This document shows, piece by piece, positions 1-8,435 of a stretch of 64,000 nt of DNA. Below the pieces are notes generated by a model. It was not told where the DNA came from. It ran no database searches and saw only the letters and a list, made by a program, of their open reading frames with translations. The stretch comes from Kineosporia babensis. GTDB lineage: Bacteria > Actinomycetota > Actinomycetes > Actinomycetales > Kineosporiaceae. The position numbers and the translations under genes were made by a program. The stretch lies in the NCBI RefSeq assembly GCF_021129305.1, contig NZ_JAJOMB010000015.1, positions 62,001 through 126,000 on the forward strand. Direction: 5' to 3'. Within the stretch, counting starts at the first letter, position 1; the number at the start of each line of letters is the position of its first letter.

Positions 1-517
1 AGGCCAGTGCGGCGCGGGCCGCCTGGCCGCCCGAGAGCGCGCTCATCAACGTGTCCAGGCCCCCGACCAGCCCGGTGGCCAGCCCGATCTCGGTGGTGAC
101 CTGCTCGGCCCGCTCGTCGAAGTCCGCGGCGCCGAGCGCGAGCCAGCGTTCCAGCGCGACCGAGTAGGCGTCGCCGTCCCCGCCGTTGGCCAGAGCCTCT
201 GCGGTGGCGTCCATCTCGGCCTGCGCAGCGGTGATCCCGCAGCGCCGGGAGAGGAACTCCAGCACGGTCTCGCCGGCCCGCCGTTCGTGCTCCTGCGGCA
301 GGTAGCCCACGGTGGCCTGTTCCGGGCTCAGTGAGACCTGGCCGGCCTCGGCCTCGCCCAGACCGGCCAGGATCTTCAGCAGGGTGGACTTGCCGGCGCC
401 GTTGGCGCCGACCAGTCCCACCACATCGCCGGGCGCGACCACCAGGTCGAGACCGGTGAAGAGCTGACGGTCACCGTGCCCGGCGGCGAGGTCGCGGGCG
501 AGCAGGGTTGCAGACAT
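1..517 (-). CDS. ABC-F family ATP-binding protein, N-terminal part (cut by window edge)
   Basis: The ATG lies at 515-517 on the minus strand and the reading frame stays open to the window edge, so only the first ~172 residues are visible. A Walker A motif (GANGAGKST) starts near residue 38, the Q-loop reads YLPQEH, and an ABC signature LSGGQAARAAL closes the visible part. No transmembrane segment is present, and the long spacing between Q-loop and signature fits ABC-F proteins. These soluble twin-ATPase proteins act on the ribosome (translation factors or antibiotic resistance by target protection). Which ABC-F subfamily this is cannot be told without the second ATPase half and linker. Confidence 0.85.
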   Translation of the reverse strand, partial: MSATLLARDLAAGHGDRQLFTGLDLVVAPGDVVGLVGANGAGKSTLLKILAGLGEAEAGQVSLSPEQATVGYLPQEHERRAGETVLEFLSRRCGITAAQAEMDATAEALANGGDGDAYSVALERWLALGAADFDERAEQVTTEIGLATGLVGGLDTLMSALSGGQAARAALA

Positions 518-560
518 GACCCAGAGGATGTTTCATCCTGGGCCGCAACTCAAGCCGATA

Positions 561-974
561 TCAGGCGTAGGCCCGCGGCAGCGCCCGCGGGCTGCCGGAG
601 GGCACGATCTCCTTGCCCAGCGGGGCCAGGGCGACCAGCGCCAGCTTGATGTTGGCCCAGCCGAACGGGATCCCGATGATGGTCAGGCACAGGCCGACGC
701 CGGTGACCACGTGACCGATCGCGATCCACACCCCGGCCAGCACGAACCACAGCACGTTACCGATGAACGACGGCGTGCCCGCGTCGTGCTGCGCCACGAT
801 GGTGCGCCCGAACGGCCAGAGCACGAACCCGGCGATCCGGAACGAGGCGATGCCGAACGGGATGGTCACGATCAGCACGAACATGATCAGCCCGGCGACG
901 GCGTACCCGATGGCCAGCCAGAGCCCGACGAACAGGAACCAGATCACGTTCAGGACGAAGTTGATCGCGTCCAC
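561..974 (-). CDS. YccF domain inner-membrane protein
   Basis: A 137-residue very hydrophobic protein with two similar halves, each holding two membrane segments and an IGIPFGWAN / VTIPFGIAS type turn. This duplicated layout is the YccF (DUF307) family, inner-membrane proteins of unknown biochemical role. It starts with ATG (MDAINFVLN) and stands alone between the ABC-F gene and the phosphofructokinase, all on the minus strand. The family assignment is from the repeated motif; function is not known. Confidence 0.85.
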   Translation of the reverse strand: MDAINFVLNVIWFLFVGLWLAIGYAVAGLIMFVLIVTIPFGIASFRIAGFVLWPFGRTIVAQHDAGTPSFIGNVLWFVLAGVWIAIGHVVTGVGLCLTIIGIPFGWANIKLALVALAPLGKEIVPSGSPRALPRAYA

Positions 975-1068
975 GGCGAGCCCTCAGCTTTCTTGGTCTG
1001 TTGTGACAAAACCTCCACAGGTCCCAAACGAGACAGGACCCGTGGAGGTTGCACCGACGTCCCAAGTT

Positions 1069-2292
1069 CTAGTGGGACGTGCTGACCGGCTTGCCCTTCT
1101 CCTGGCCGATCGCGCCCAGCAGCTCGTCGAACCAGGGCTGCGCGGTGTCGAACGGCTTGCCGCCCCTGATCCGCGGGAACTCGATCGCCCGGAGTTTGTC
1201 GCCCTGTTCCTCGTCGTGCCCGATCACCCCGCTGACCCCCTCCAGCGCGCTCTGCACGGCCAGGTCCACGCAGCCCTTGATCAGGTGCAGGTCCTGGGCG
1301 TTGGCGGCGGCCGAGCGGGAGAAGTAGCCGCTCTTCTGGACCAGCACCTTCTCGGCGCCGACCTTCTCGGCGAACTGCTTGGCGAACCACTGACCAGGGT
1401 TGATGGTGTCCAGCTTGACGTGCCCGAACGCGTCCCGGTCGGGCTCCTCGCCCTTGGCGATCAGCTCGGCCACGATCGAGTCCACCCCCGCCCCCTCGGA
1501 CAGGAAGATGTTGACCGCACCGACCTCGTCCATCTGCTTGCGCAGCCGGGTGGCCTCGGCGTCCAGGTCGATGTCGAGCTCCGGGACGAACACCGCGTGC
1601 ACGTCCCAGGAGCGGATGTCGTTGCCGAACCCGGCGTACTGCTGCTGGGTGACCCACTCGCGGTACTTGGCCGCGGTGGCCGCGGTCAGCCAGCCGCAGT
1701 TACGGCCCATCACCTCGTGCACGATCAGCATCCGCAGGTTCGAGGAGTGCTCGGCGACGATGTTGCGGGCGTAGATCGCGCCCTGCTCGGCCGCCGTGTA
1801 GGCGCCCAGGCTCTGGCGGATCGGCACCACGTCGTTGTCGATCGTCTTGGGCAGGCCCACCACGGTCAGCTCGTAGCCGTTGCCGTGCAGGTAGGCGGCC
1901 AGGTCGGCGGCGGTGGTGTTGGTGTCGTCACCGCCGATGGTGTGCAGGACGTCCACGCCGTCCTTGGTCAGCTGTTCCGCGGCGACCTTGAGCGGGTCCT
2001 GGCCCTCCTGGACCAGACCGCGCCTGACGCAGTCGGCCACGTTGGTCAGCTTGACCCGGCTGTTGCCGATCGGGCTGCCACCGAACTGGTGCAGCCGATG
2101 GGCGTTCTGGCGGATCTCGGGGGTGACCTGGAGGTAGTCACCGGCCAGCAGGCCGGCGTAACCGCTGCGGTAGCCGATCAGCTCCACCTCGGGGGCTATC
2201 TCGGTGTACCGCTCGATCAGCCCACCGACGGCGGAGGACAGGCAGGGGGCCAGACCACCTGCGGTGAGCAGTGCGACACGACGTACGGACAT
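1069..2292 (-). CDS. pfp: 6-phosphofructokinase, pyrophosphate-dependent type
   Basis: Phosphorylates fructose 6-phosphate to fructose 1,6-bisphosphate in glycolysis. The 407-residue protein has GGDD at residues 120-123 and PKTIDND at 148-154, the pair that marks pyrophosphate-using enzymes (the Asp after GGD fills the pocket that holds ATP in GGDG-type enzymes), and MGRNCGW near 195. PPi enzymes work reversibly, so the gene may serve gluconeogenesis too. It begins with ATG at 2292. The 5' side holds two dyads that resemble DevR/DosR boxes (see regulatory entry). Family call is firm; phosphoryl donor is inferred from the motif. Confidence 0.9.
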   Translation of the reverse strand: MSVRRVALLTAGGLAPCLSSAVGGLIERYTEIAPEVELIGYRSGYAGLLAGDYLQVTPEIRQNAHRLHQFGGSPIGNSRVKLTNVADCVRRGLVQEGQDPLKVAAEQLTKDGVDVLHTIGGDDTNTTAADLAAYLHGNGYELTVVGLPKTIDNDVVPIRQSLGAYTAAEQGAIYARNIVAEHSSNLRMLIVHEVMGRNCGWLTAATAAKYREWVTQQQYAGFGNDIRSWDVHAVFVPELDIDLDAEATRLRKQMDEVGAVNIFLSEGAGVDSIVAELIAKGEEPDRDAFGHVKLDTINPGQWFAKQFAEKVGAEKVLVQKSGYFSRSAAANAQDLHLIKGCVDLAVQSALEGVSGVIGHDEEQGDKLRAIEFPRIRGGKPFDTAQPWFDELLGAIGQEKGKPVSTSH

Positions 2293-2343
2293 GGCTCGGG
2301 CTCCCGTGCAAACCGGACGGCAATTGGCGCTGCCACAGTATCC

Positions 2344-2384
2344 GGGGACCTTCGCCCCGTCCGGGATCAGGCCTTCGGGCCGGA
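2344..2384 (-). promoter_or_regulatory. two DevR/DosR-like dyads upstream of the phosphofructokinase gene
   Basis: GGGGACCTTCGCCCC at 2344-2358 and a second dyad, AGGCCTTCGGGCCGG, at about 2369-2383 sit 50-95 bp upstream of the pfp ATG. Both have the GGnCCnTnnGGnCC-like symmetry reported for dormancy/hypoxia regulator (DevR/DosR) sites in actinobacteria. The match is by eye only. The diguanylate cyclase gene lies on the other side, so either gene could be the target. Confidence 0.35.
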
Positions 2385-2413
2385 CACGCTGGGCGGTGCG
2401 ACGGTAGCGAATC

Positions 2414-4285
2414 GTGACATTAGTCTCAGGTGATCGGTTCGCCGGGATGAAACACGGGCGAATATTTTGTCGTTTATCGGCGGGTGGTCCACCGGTTCTG
2501 GCGCTCGGTGCCGAAACATGGGCCCATGTAGATCGCGCACAGCAACGACCGGAATACTACGGAACGCCCGGTAAGAGATACGGACCGTCGCCGGGACGGC
2601 GACGGCAGCCCGACCAGGAGGTGGGCCCCATCAGTTCGTCCGACGCCCACCAGGCCGATCTTCCCCACACCCTCGACGCCGCGCTCGTCCCCTTGGCCGA
2701 CGCCGGACCCGGCGCCCACCGGCGCTGGAGCTCCGCGGCGGTGCTGGACGCGCGGGCCGACTGGGTGGTGCGGGCCCAGGACGGGCTCGCCGAGGACGTG
2801 CTGGCCGAGGTGGAACAGGCACTGCGCTCACCGATCGAGCCGAGGGCGCACGCCGCCGCCCTCTTCGTCCAGGCCCTGAGCCTGATGACGCTCGGCGAGA
2901 CGTCGATCGGCACCATGGTCGCCCGCGAGCTGGTCGCGTTCTGCCGGGACACCGGGAACGCGGCCGGCGCGGTGCAGGCCCGCGCTCTGCTCGTGGAACT
3001 GCTGCGCCGCGAGGGGCAGCGCGAGCAGGCGGTGGAACAGCTGGCCCACGCCACCGCTGCGGCGGACGGCCTGAAAGACCTCCTTGACGAGGATGTGCAG
3101 ACGGCGCTGGGGGCGTTGCTCCTGGCGCACCGGATGACCGGGGTCACCGAGGGCGAGCAGGAGGTGCAGCGCCGGCTGGCCTCCGTGGAGCAGCATCTGC
3201 CTCGCCACCAGCAGGTCGCCCGCCTGAGCAATCTGGCCTTCGGGTACGCCGAGCGCGGCGTACGTGCGGCTCACCGGCCTCCCTTCACGGCCGGGCGGGA
3301 CCAGTTGGACGAGGCGGTGGCGGCGATCGGCCGGGCCGCCGCGATCGACAACGGGCACACCTTCCGGGTGGTCGAACTGGAACATCAGGTGCTCAGCGCG
3401 CTGCCCGACGCCATGCTCGGTGACCCCGCCAAGGCACTGGCCCACCTGACCGAGACGCCCGGGGTACGCGATGCGCTGGAACGCGGTCCGCAGGCTGCTT
3501 CCGCGCAGGTGTTCTGGGCGATCGGCGTGATCCGATCGCTGGTCCGGCTGGAGCGGGCCGAGGAAGGGGTGACCCTCGGGCGGCGGGTGCTGGCGATGTC
3601 GCACGAGCACCCGGTGGAGATCGAGCGGCAGGTGCTGGCGTACGAGGTGATGCTGGCCGAGCAGGCGCTGGTCACGCTGCCGGGCAGCGGCACGGTGGAG
3701 TACCTGACGCTGGCGGCGCGGCGCGAGGACGAGACTGCGCTGCTGCTGAACGCCTTGTTCCGGGCGCGGGTGGACTTGTTGCGGGGCGCGGACGAGCGGC
3801 GGGTGCTGGCCCGGGCGGCGCGGCTGGATCCGCTGACCAACCTGGTGAACCGGCGCGGGGGAGCGGATGCCATCTCCGAGGCGGCGGTCATGCCCGCCGG
3901 GGAGCCGGTGGCGTTGCTGCTGATCGACCTGGACGGCTTCAAGGAGGTCAACGACTCGCAGGGACACCTCGCCGGTGACCAGGTGCTGCAGGAGGTCTCG
4001 GCGGCGTTGCGGACCGCGGCGCGGCTGGAGGACGTGGTGGCGCGCTGGGGTGGTGACGAGTTCGTGGTGGTGGCGGCGCTGGACGAGGGGCGGGCGCAGG
4101 CACTGGCCCAGCGATTGCTGGAGACCATTCGCAACTGCCCGCATTCGGCGCAGGCCCGGGTCAGCGCAAGTATCGGGATCGCGGTGCGGACGGCGGCGAT
4201 CGAAGAGCAGGAGTGGCTGCGGCGGGCGGATGAGGCGATGTACACAGCCAAGCGGGCCGGGGGTAACTCCGCAGTCGGGGGATAG
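2414..4285 (+). CDS. diguanylate cyclase (GGDEF) with helical N-terminal repeat region
   Basis: Predicted to make c-di-GMP from two GTP. The C-terminal ~160 residues form a GGDEF domain: DPLTNLVNRRG, then LLLIDLDGFKEVNDSQGH, then WGGDEF at 4046-4063, all key residues intact. The product-inhibition I-site RLED sits exactly five residues before GGDEF. The preceding ~400 residues are Ala/Leu/Glu-rich helical repeats, TPR-like, with no membrane segment, suggesting a soluble enzyme with a protein-binding sensor part. The start is uncertain: the frame is open from 2414, ATG 2447 and GTG 2621 are options, and the first ~70 residues look non-conserved. The stop TAG (4283-4285) is built from the TA duplication and first G of a MITE-like element, so the original C-terminus may have been different. 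Confidence 0.85.
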   Translation: MTLVSGDRFAGMKHGRIFCRLSAGGPPVLALGAETWAHVDRAQQRPEYYGTPGKRYGPSPGRRRQPDQEVGPISSSDAHQADLPHTLDAALVPLADAGPGAHRRWSSAAVLDARADWVVRAQDGLAEDVLAEVEQALRSPIEPRAHAAALFVQALSLMTLGETSIGTMVARELVAFCRDTGNAAGAVQARALLVELLRREGQREQAVEQLAHATAAADGLKDLLDEDVQTALGALLLAHRMTGVTEGEQEVQRRLASVEQHLPRHQQVARLSNLAFGYAERGVRAAHRPPFTAGRDQLDEAVAAIGRAAAIDNGHTFRVVELEHQVLSALPDAMLGDPAKALAHLTETPGVRDALERGPQAASAQVFWAIGVIRSLVRLERAEEGVTLGRRVLAMSHEHPVEIERQVLAYEVMLAEQALVTLPGSGTVEYLTLAARREDETALLLNALFRARVDLLRGADERRVLARAARLDPLTNLVNRRGGADAISEAAVMPAGEPVALLLIDLDGFKEVNDSQGHLAGDQVLQEVSAALRTAARLEDVVARWGGDEFVVVAALDEGRAQALAQRLLETIRNCPHSAQARVSASIGIAVRTAAIEEQEWLRRADEAMYTAKRAGGNSAVGG

Positions 4286-4447
4286 GGCCTGTCCTGCGGA
4301 TCTTTGCCTACTGCGGGGCACCCGGGACGCCGTCTGGACGCGTCCGGCGTGGCCCCACGCAAAACCATTGCGAGGGGCCCCACCGGCCACGCCCAGCCGA
4401 CGCCCCGGGCACCTCCTCGCTACGGCCATGATCCACAGGACAGGCCC
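4285..4447. mobile_element. MITE-like element, copy 1
   Basis: A 163-bp non-coding element flanked by TA duplications (4283-4284, 4448-4449). Its ends are inverted repeats (GGGCCTGTCCTGCGGATC left; right end is the complement with one mismatch). The inside is an imperfect long inverted repeat, so the whole unit can fold into one hairpin. It is nearly identical to 28063-28225 and shares the ~120-bp core of 13719-13883. There is no transposase. TA target and end sequence recall non-autonomous derivatives of IS5 (IS427-type) or IS630-type elements; that assignment is inference. Confidence 0.75.
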
Positions 4448-4449
4448 TA

Positions 4450-4619
4450 AGAGCACTACTTATGGACGTTCGTCTCCCCGTTCGGGGTCCACGCCGGTAG
4501 CGATCGGTGAGGCGAGCGTCCATTTGTCGGATCTCTGCGCGCTACTGGACCCTGTGGACGAGAAGTCACCACCCTTTGGGCCGATGTAGCCGTCCTGCCC
4601 CCGCGACGACGTCTCTGCT
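4450..4619. other. gap between MITE-like element and metalloprotease gene
   Basis: About 170 bp between the element and the GTG at 4620. I see no convincing gene, terminator or promoter, only a short TTATGG stretch around 4459 that could contain a weak -10 sequence. Confidence 0.4.
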
Positions 4620-5480
4620 GTGGAAACGGCCCCTCTGGAGCCGGCCGCGGCCGCCTTGGCCCCGGCCGGGCGGAAACAGCGCACCTCGGCCTTCCTGACC
4701 GCTGCGCTGGCGGCCTGCCTGGTCCTGCTCTTCGCCTTGTCGCTGGTGTTCGCCTCCGACCAGAGCGGGCGCTGGATGCGCGGCGGGGCATCGTCCATGA
4801 ACCCGGCGCTGCCGCAGGACGTGGCCACCGCTCCGCTCGCAGCCCCGGCCCCGGCTCCTTCCGGCACAGGCGGTTTCAAGCTGCTCGAGCTGCAGGACGA
4901 CGGCTCGCAGGTACCGGTGCGCTGGGATCCCTGCCGTCCGGTGCACTACGTGGTGCGGGCCGAAGGGGCGCCGCAGGGTGGGGCACTGGCGGTGTGGCGG
5001 GCGGTGAAGGAGATCGAGCGGATCACCGGGCTGCGCTTCGCCTACGACGGTGAGACCACCGAGCGGCCTACCGTGAACCGGCCCGCGCACAACCCCGAGC
5101 GCTACGGAAACCGCTGGTCCCCGGTGCTGGTCGCGTGGACCGATCCGGCCGAGTACCCGCACATGACCGGGTTCGCCGGGCTGGCTGGGCCGGACGCGGT
5201 CTCAGGGACTGCGCCCGGGCACCGCCGGTACGTCAGCGGCGTGGTCTACCTCAATCGGCAGCACCTTTCCGAGGTGGCGAGCTGGGCCGACGGACAGGAG
5301 CGGATGGACGCCGTGGTGCTGCACGAGTTCGGTCACCTGGTCGGCCTGGACCACGTGGACGACCCGGCGGAGCTGATGTACCGCACACCGACCGCGCGCC
5401 CGCACAGCGACGGGTTCGAGCTCGGCGACCGTCGCGGGCTGGCCCGGCTCTCCGGCGGGCCCTGCTTCCGCGACTTCTGA
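4620..5480 (+). CDS. membrane-anchored or secreted zinc metalloprotease (matrixin-like)
   Basis: A 286-residue protein with a cytoplasmic N-terminus, one hydrophobic segment (residues ~24-45), an Ala/Pro-rich linker (~62-83) and a C-terminal catalytic domain. The zinc site HEFGHLVGLDH is at 235-245, followed by a Met-turn-like ELMY at about 251-254, as in metzincin/matrixin peptidases. The single N-terminal membrane segment places the catalytic domain outside the cell. Start is GTG at 4620. Substrate unknown. It stands alone downstream of a MITE-like element. Confidence 0.8.
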   Translation: METAPLEPAAAALAPAGRKQRTSAFLTAALAACLVLLFALSLVFASDQSGRWMRGGASSMNPALPQDVATAPLAAPAPAPSGTGGFKLLELQDDGSQVPVRWDPCRPVHYVVRAEGAPQGGALAVWRAVKEIERITGLRFAYDGETTERPTVNRPAHNPERYGNRWSPVLVAWTDPAEYPHMTGFAGLAGPDAVSGTAPGHRRYVSGVVYLNRQHLSEVASWADGQERMDAVVLHEFGHLVGLDHVDDPAELMYRTPTARPHSDGFELGDRRGLARLSGGPCFRDF

Positions 5481-5574
5481 CCTCCGGCTCCCCGTGACTC
5501 ACACGATCGCCGGTTTGTCCACAGGCGGCCGCCGAAACCGGTTCGGGTGGGCTGCTTCCGGGCACGATGACGGC

Positions 5575-6807
5575 ATGTCATCCTCCGAGCTAACGGTGAA
5601 CCAGGCCGGTCCCGCTGATCTGATCGCCTCGGTCTGGTACACGCTGGGTTTCCGACCGCTCAACAGTCTCGTGCTGATCGCGTTGCACGGCCCGCGCGGG
5701 CGGGTCGGCTCGATGCTCCGGATCGATCTGACGCCCGCCTGGTTCGGCCCGGACGGGGTGTCCGACGTGCTGGACGCCGCCGTCGAATCGGTGACCGGGC
5801 CCGGCGCAGCGGCTTTCGCCGGGGTGCCGCCCGGCTCGTCGTTCTCGCCGGGCGTGCTGCCGCTGCGGGTGGTCGCGGTGGTCGCCACCGCTGATGCCCT
5901 CATCGTGCCTGCGCCGCAGGTCATCCGGGCGTTGCCGCACCGGCTGCTGCGGGCCGGGGTGTGGGTGTACGACCTGATCGGGGTCACTCCCACCACCTAC
6001 CGCTCGCTCACCTGTCCCGACGAGGACTGCTGCCCGGCGGCCGGCCGTCCGCTGTCCGAGGTGGAGTCCAGCCGGGTGGCGGTGGCTCACGTGATGCGTG
6101 GTGAGCGGCTGGCCGACAGCGAGCACGACGTGATCGGTGACGTCGGTGAGCCGGTGGCCGAGAGTCTGGACGAGATGTCCTCCGAGGCAGACGAACTGGA
6201 TCCGGCCGACGCGGACGATGCCGACGGCGGGGCCGGTGACGGGGCCGGCGACGAGGCGGCGGCGGAGCGTCGGCGGCGCCGGTGGTGGCGTACCTTCAAC
6301 GCCTTGCTCGGCCGGGTCGAGGGCTGGGACACCGACCGGCTGGGAGTGGCCGAGCTCGGCGATTCCTACCTGCGCGACGCGGTGTTCGTCCGGTTGGCGG
6401 CCACACCGGGGGTCACCCGGGTGCGTCTGCTGCATCAGTTGCTGGCCGGTCAGGCGCCGCCCGACCTGACCGAGCACTGGGGCACGCTTTTCACCGGCCC
6501 GCCCGATCGTGAGCTGTTCGCCCGGGGCGAGGAGGTGCTGGCCGCGCTGGCCCGGCGGGGTACCGCGGCCGAGCGGGGGCCGGTGCTGGCGGTTCTCGCG
6601 TTGCTGGCCTGGTACCGGGGCAACGGGGTGCGCACCCGGCTGCTGATGGAACGGCTGCGGTCCGAGAACCCGGTTCTGCCGGACGAGCTGCCGCGGCTGG
6701 CCGGGCTGGTCGAGACGCTCTGTGCCACCGGGACGGCGCCGCCGTGGGTCGAACTGTCCGCCGACGGGCCAGGTTCGGGGCCGGCGGCGCAAGGGTGGGC
6801 GGGGTGA
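5575..6807 (+). CDS. DUF4192 domain protein
   Basis: A 410-residue protein beginning MSSSELTVNQAGPADLIAS at ATG 5575 (the frame is open from 5494, but the conserved part starts here). The opening followed by LGFRPLNSLVLIALHG is typical of DUF4192, a family common in actinobacteria without a known activity. The centre has an acidic, low-complexity stretch (around residues 190-230) and then an Arg-rich block. No membrane segment or catalytic motif is visible. Function cannot be assigned. Confidence 0.8.
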   Translation: MSSSELTVNQAGPADLIASVWYTLGFRPLNSLVLIALHGPRGRVGSMLRIDLTPAWFGPDGVSDVLDAAVESVTGPGAAAFAGVPPGSSFSPGVLPLRVVAVVATADALIVPAPQVIRALPHRLLRAGVWVYDLIGVTPTTYRSLTCPDEDCCPAAGRPLSEVESSRVAVAHVMRGERLADSEHDVIGDVGEPVAESLDEMSSEADELDPADADDADGGAGDGAGDEAAAERRRRRWWRTFNALLGRVEGWDTDRLGVAELGDSYLRDAVFVRLAATPGVTRVRLLHQLLAGQAPPDLTEHWGTLFTGPPDRELFARGEEVLAALARRGTAAERGPVLAVLALLAWYRGNGVRTRLLMERLRSENPVLPDELPRLAGLVETLCATGTAPPWVELSADGPGSGPAAQGWAG

Positions 6808-6892
6808 CGAATCCGGCGAATCCCACCGCGGAAGTCCAGATTCTGAGACGCTCTGGGCCAACCCGGGATCGCTCGATTACTGTGCATCCCAG

Positions 6893-7010
6893 GTCATGAG
6901 TACCAGCACACAGCCCCGGCTTGCTGGTCGGCAACCCTCGTTCCGCGGTGGGGTGCCCCGGGTGATGACCAGGCCGTCGCACATGCGACAGCAAGCGCGG
7001 TCGACGCCAG
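6893..7010 (+). ncRNA. SAM-IV riboswitch upstream of metY-metX
   Basis: The leader of metY holds TCATGAGTACCAGC at 6894-6907, CCCCGGCTTGCTGG at about 6914-6927, CGGCAACCCTC and GGTGGGGTGCCCCGGGTGA, ending in TGACCAGG, which are the conserved blocks of the actinobacterial SAM-IV S-adenosylmethionine riboswitch. It ends ~85 bp before the metY ATG. Known members turn off methionine-synthesis genes when SAM is plentiful. The boundaries are approximate since pseudoknot folding was not computed. Confidence 0.85.
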
Positions 7011-7093
7011 TCGACCCGTCTCAACACCGGCGGGCCCCACAGCCTGCCAGGGCACGGGTCCCCTGTGCCCCTGAGCCTGGAGGAGTGCAGAAC

Positions 7094-8410
7094 ATGAGCA
7101 CCGACTGGTCGTTCGAAACCCGGCAGATCCACGCGGGGCAGACGCCCGATGCGGCGACCGGCGCCCGCGCGCTGCCGATCTACCAGACCACCTCGTACGT
7201 GTTCGACAGCACCGAGCACGCGGCGAACCTGTTCGGGCTCAAGGAGTTCGGGAACATCTACACCCGGCTCAACAACCCCACCACCGACGTGGTCGAGCAG
7301 CGGCTGGCCAGTCTCGAGGGCGGGGTCGGGGCCCTGCTGGTGGCCTCCGGGCAGTCCGCCGAGACGCTGGCGCTGCTCAACGTCGCCGAGGCCGGCGACC
7401 ACATCGTGGCCAGCCCGAGCCTGTACGGCGGCACCTACAACCTGCTGCACTACACCTTCCCCAAGCTCGGCATCGAGGTCAGCTTCGTGGCCGACCCGGA
7501 CGACCTGGAGTCCTGGCGCTCCGCGGTCCGGCCGAACACCAAGGCCTTCTTCGCCGAGACCATCTCCAACCCCAAGCAGGACGTGCTCGACATCGAGGGC
7601 GTGGCCGGGGTGGCCCACCAGGCCGGGGTGCCGCTGGTGGTCGACAACACGGTGGCCACGCCGTACCTGATCCGCCCGCTGGAGTGGGGCGCCGACGTGG
7701 TGGTGCACTCGGCCACCAAGTACATCGGCGGGCACGGCGGCGCGATCGCCGGGGTGATCGTGGACGGCGGGAAGTTCGACTACGCCGCCCAGCCGGAGCG
7801 TTTCCCCGGGTTCAACCAGCCCGACCCGAGCTACCACGGCCTGGTCTACGGCCGTGACCTCGGGGTCGGCAGCCCGCTCGGGGCGAACCTGTCCTACATC
7901 CTCAAGGCCCGGGTCCAGCTGCTGCGCGACCTCGGCCCGGCGGCCTCACCGTTCAACGCCTGGGTGATCGCGCAGGGCCTGGAGACGCTGAGCCTGCGGA
8001 TCGAGCGGCACGTCGAGAACGCCCAGAAGGTGGCCAACTGGCTGCAGGAGCGGCCCGAGGTGGAGTCGGTGGCCTACGCCGGCCTGCCCACCAGCCCTTG
8101 GTACGAGCTCGGCCGCAAGTACGCGCCGAAGGGCACCGGGGCGATCGTGGCCTTCGAGATCAAGGGTGGGGTGGAGGCCGGGCGCCGCTTCGTCGACGCC
8201 CTCGAGCTGCACAGCCTGGTCGCCAACATCGGCGACGTGCGCAGCCTGGTCATCCACCCGGCCAGCACCACGCACAGCCAGCTCACCGAGGAGGAACAGC
8301 GGGCCACCGGGGTCACCCCGGGTCTGGTCCGGCTGTCGGTGGGGCTGGAGAACATCACGGACATCCTTGCCGACCTCGAGGCCGGGTTCCGGGCGGCTGA
8401 GGTCGGCTGA
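7094..8410 (+). CDS. metY: O-acetylhomoserine aminocarboxypropyltransferase (sulfhydrylase)
   Basis: PLP enzyme that joins O-acetylhomoserine and sulfide to give homocysteine, the direct sulfhydrylation route to methionine. The 438-residue product begins at ATG 7094, preceded by GGAGGAG. SATKYIGGHGG contains the PLP lysine (about residue 209); YTRLNNPTTDVVEQR and VDNTVATPYL are family blocks of the large MetY type. It lies behind a SAM-IV riboswitch and 4-25 bp before metX, so the two enzymes making and using O-acetylhomoserine are co-transcribed. Confidence 0.95.
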   Translation: MSTDWSFETRQIHAGQTPDAATGARALPIYQTTSYVFDSTEHAANLFGLKEFGNIYTRLNNPTTDVVEQRLASLEGGVGALLVASGQSAETLALLNVAEAGDHIVASPSLYGGTYNLLHYTFPKLGIEVSFVADPDDLESWRSAVRPNTKAFFAETISNPKQDVLDIEGVAGVAHQAGVPLVVDNTVATPYLIRPLEWGADVVVHSATKYIGGHGGAIAGVIVDGGKFDYAAQPERFPGFNQPDPSYHGLVYGRDLGVGSPLGANLSYILKARVQLLRDLGPAASPFNAWVIAQGLETLSLRIERHVENAQKVANWLQERPEVESVAYAGLPTSPWYELGRKYAPKGTGAIVAFEIKGGVEAGRRFVDALELHSLVANIGDVRSLVIHPASTTHSQLTEEEQRATGVTPGLVRLSVGLENITDILADLEAGFRAAEVG

Positions 8411-8435
8411 ACATATGAGTACGCAGGAGGTTTCC

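Noticed and set aside
763-2433. 556-residue plus-strand frame antisense to phosphofructokinase
   Set aside because: Typical GC-rich shadow: low-complexity, His/Val/Leu/Gln-rich with no domain, opposite a well-conserved enzyme.
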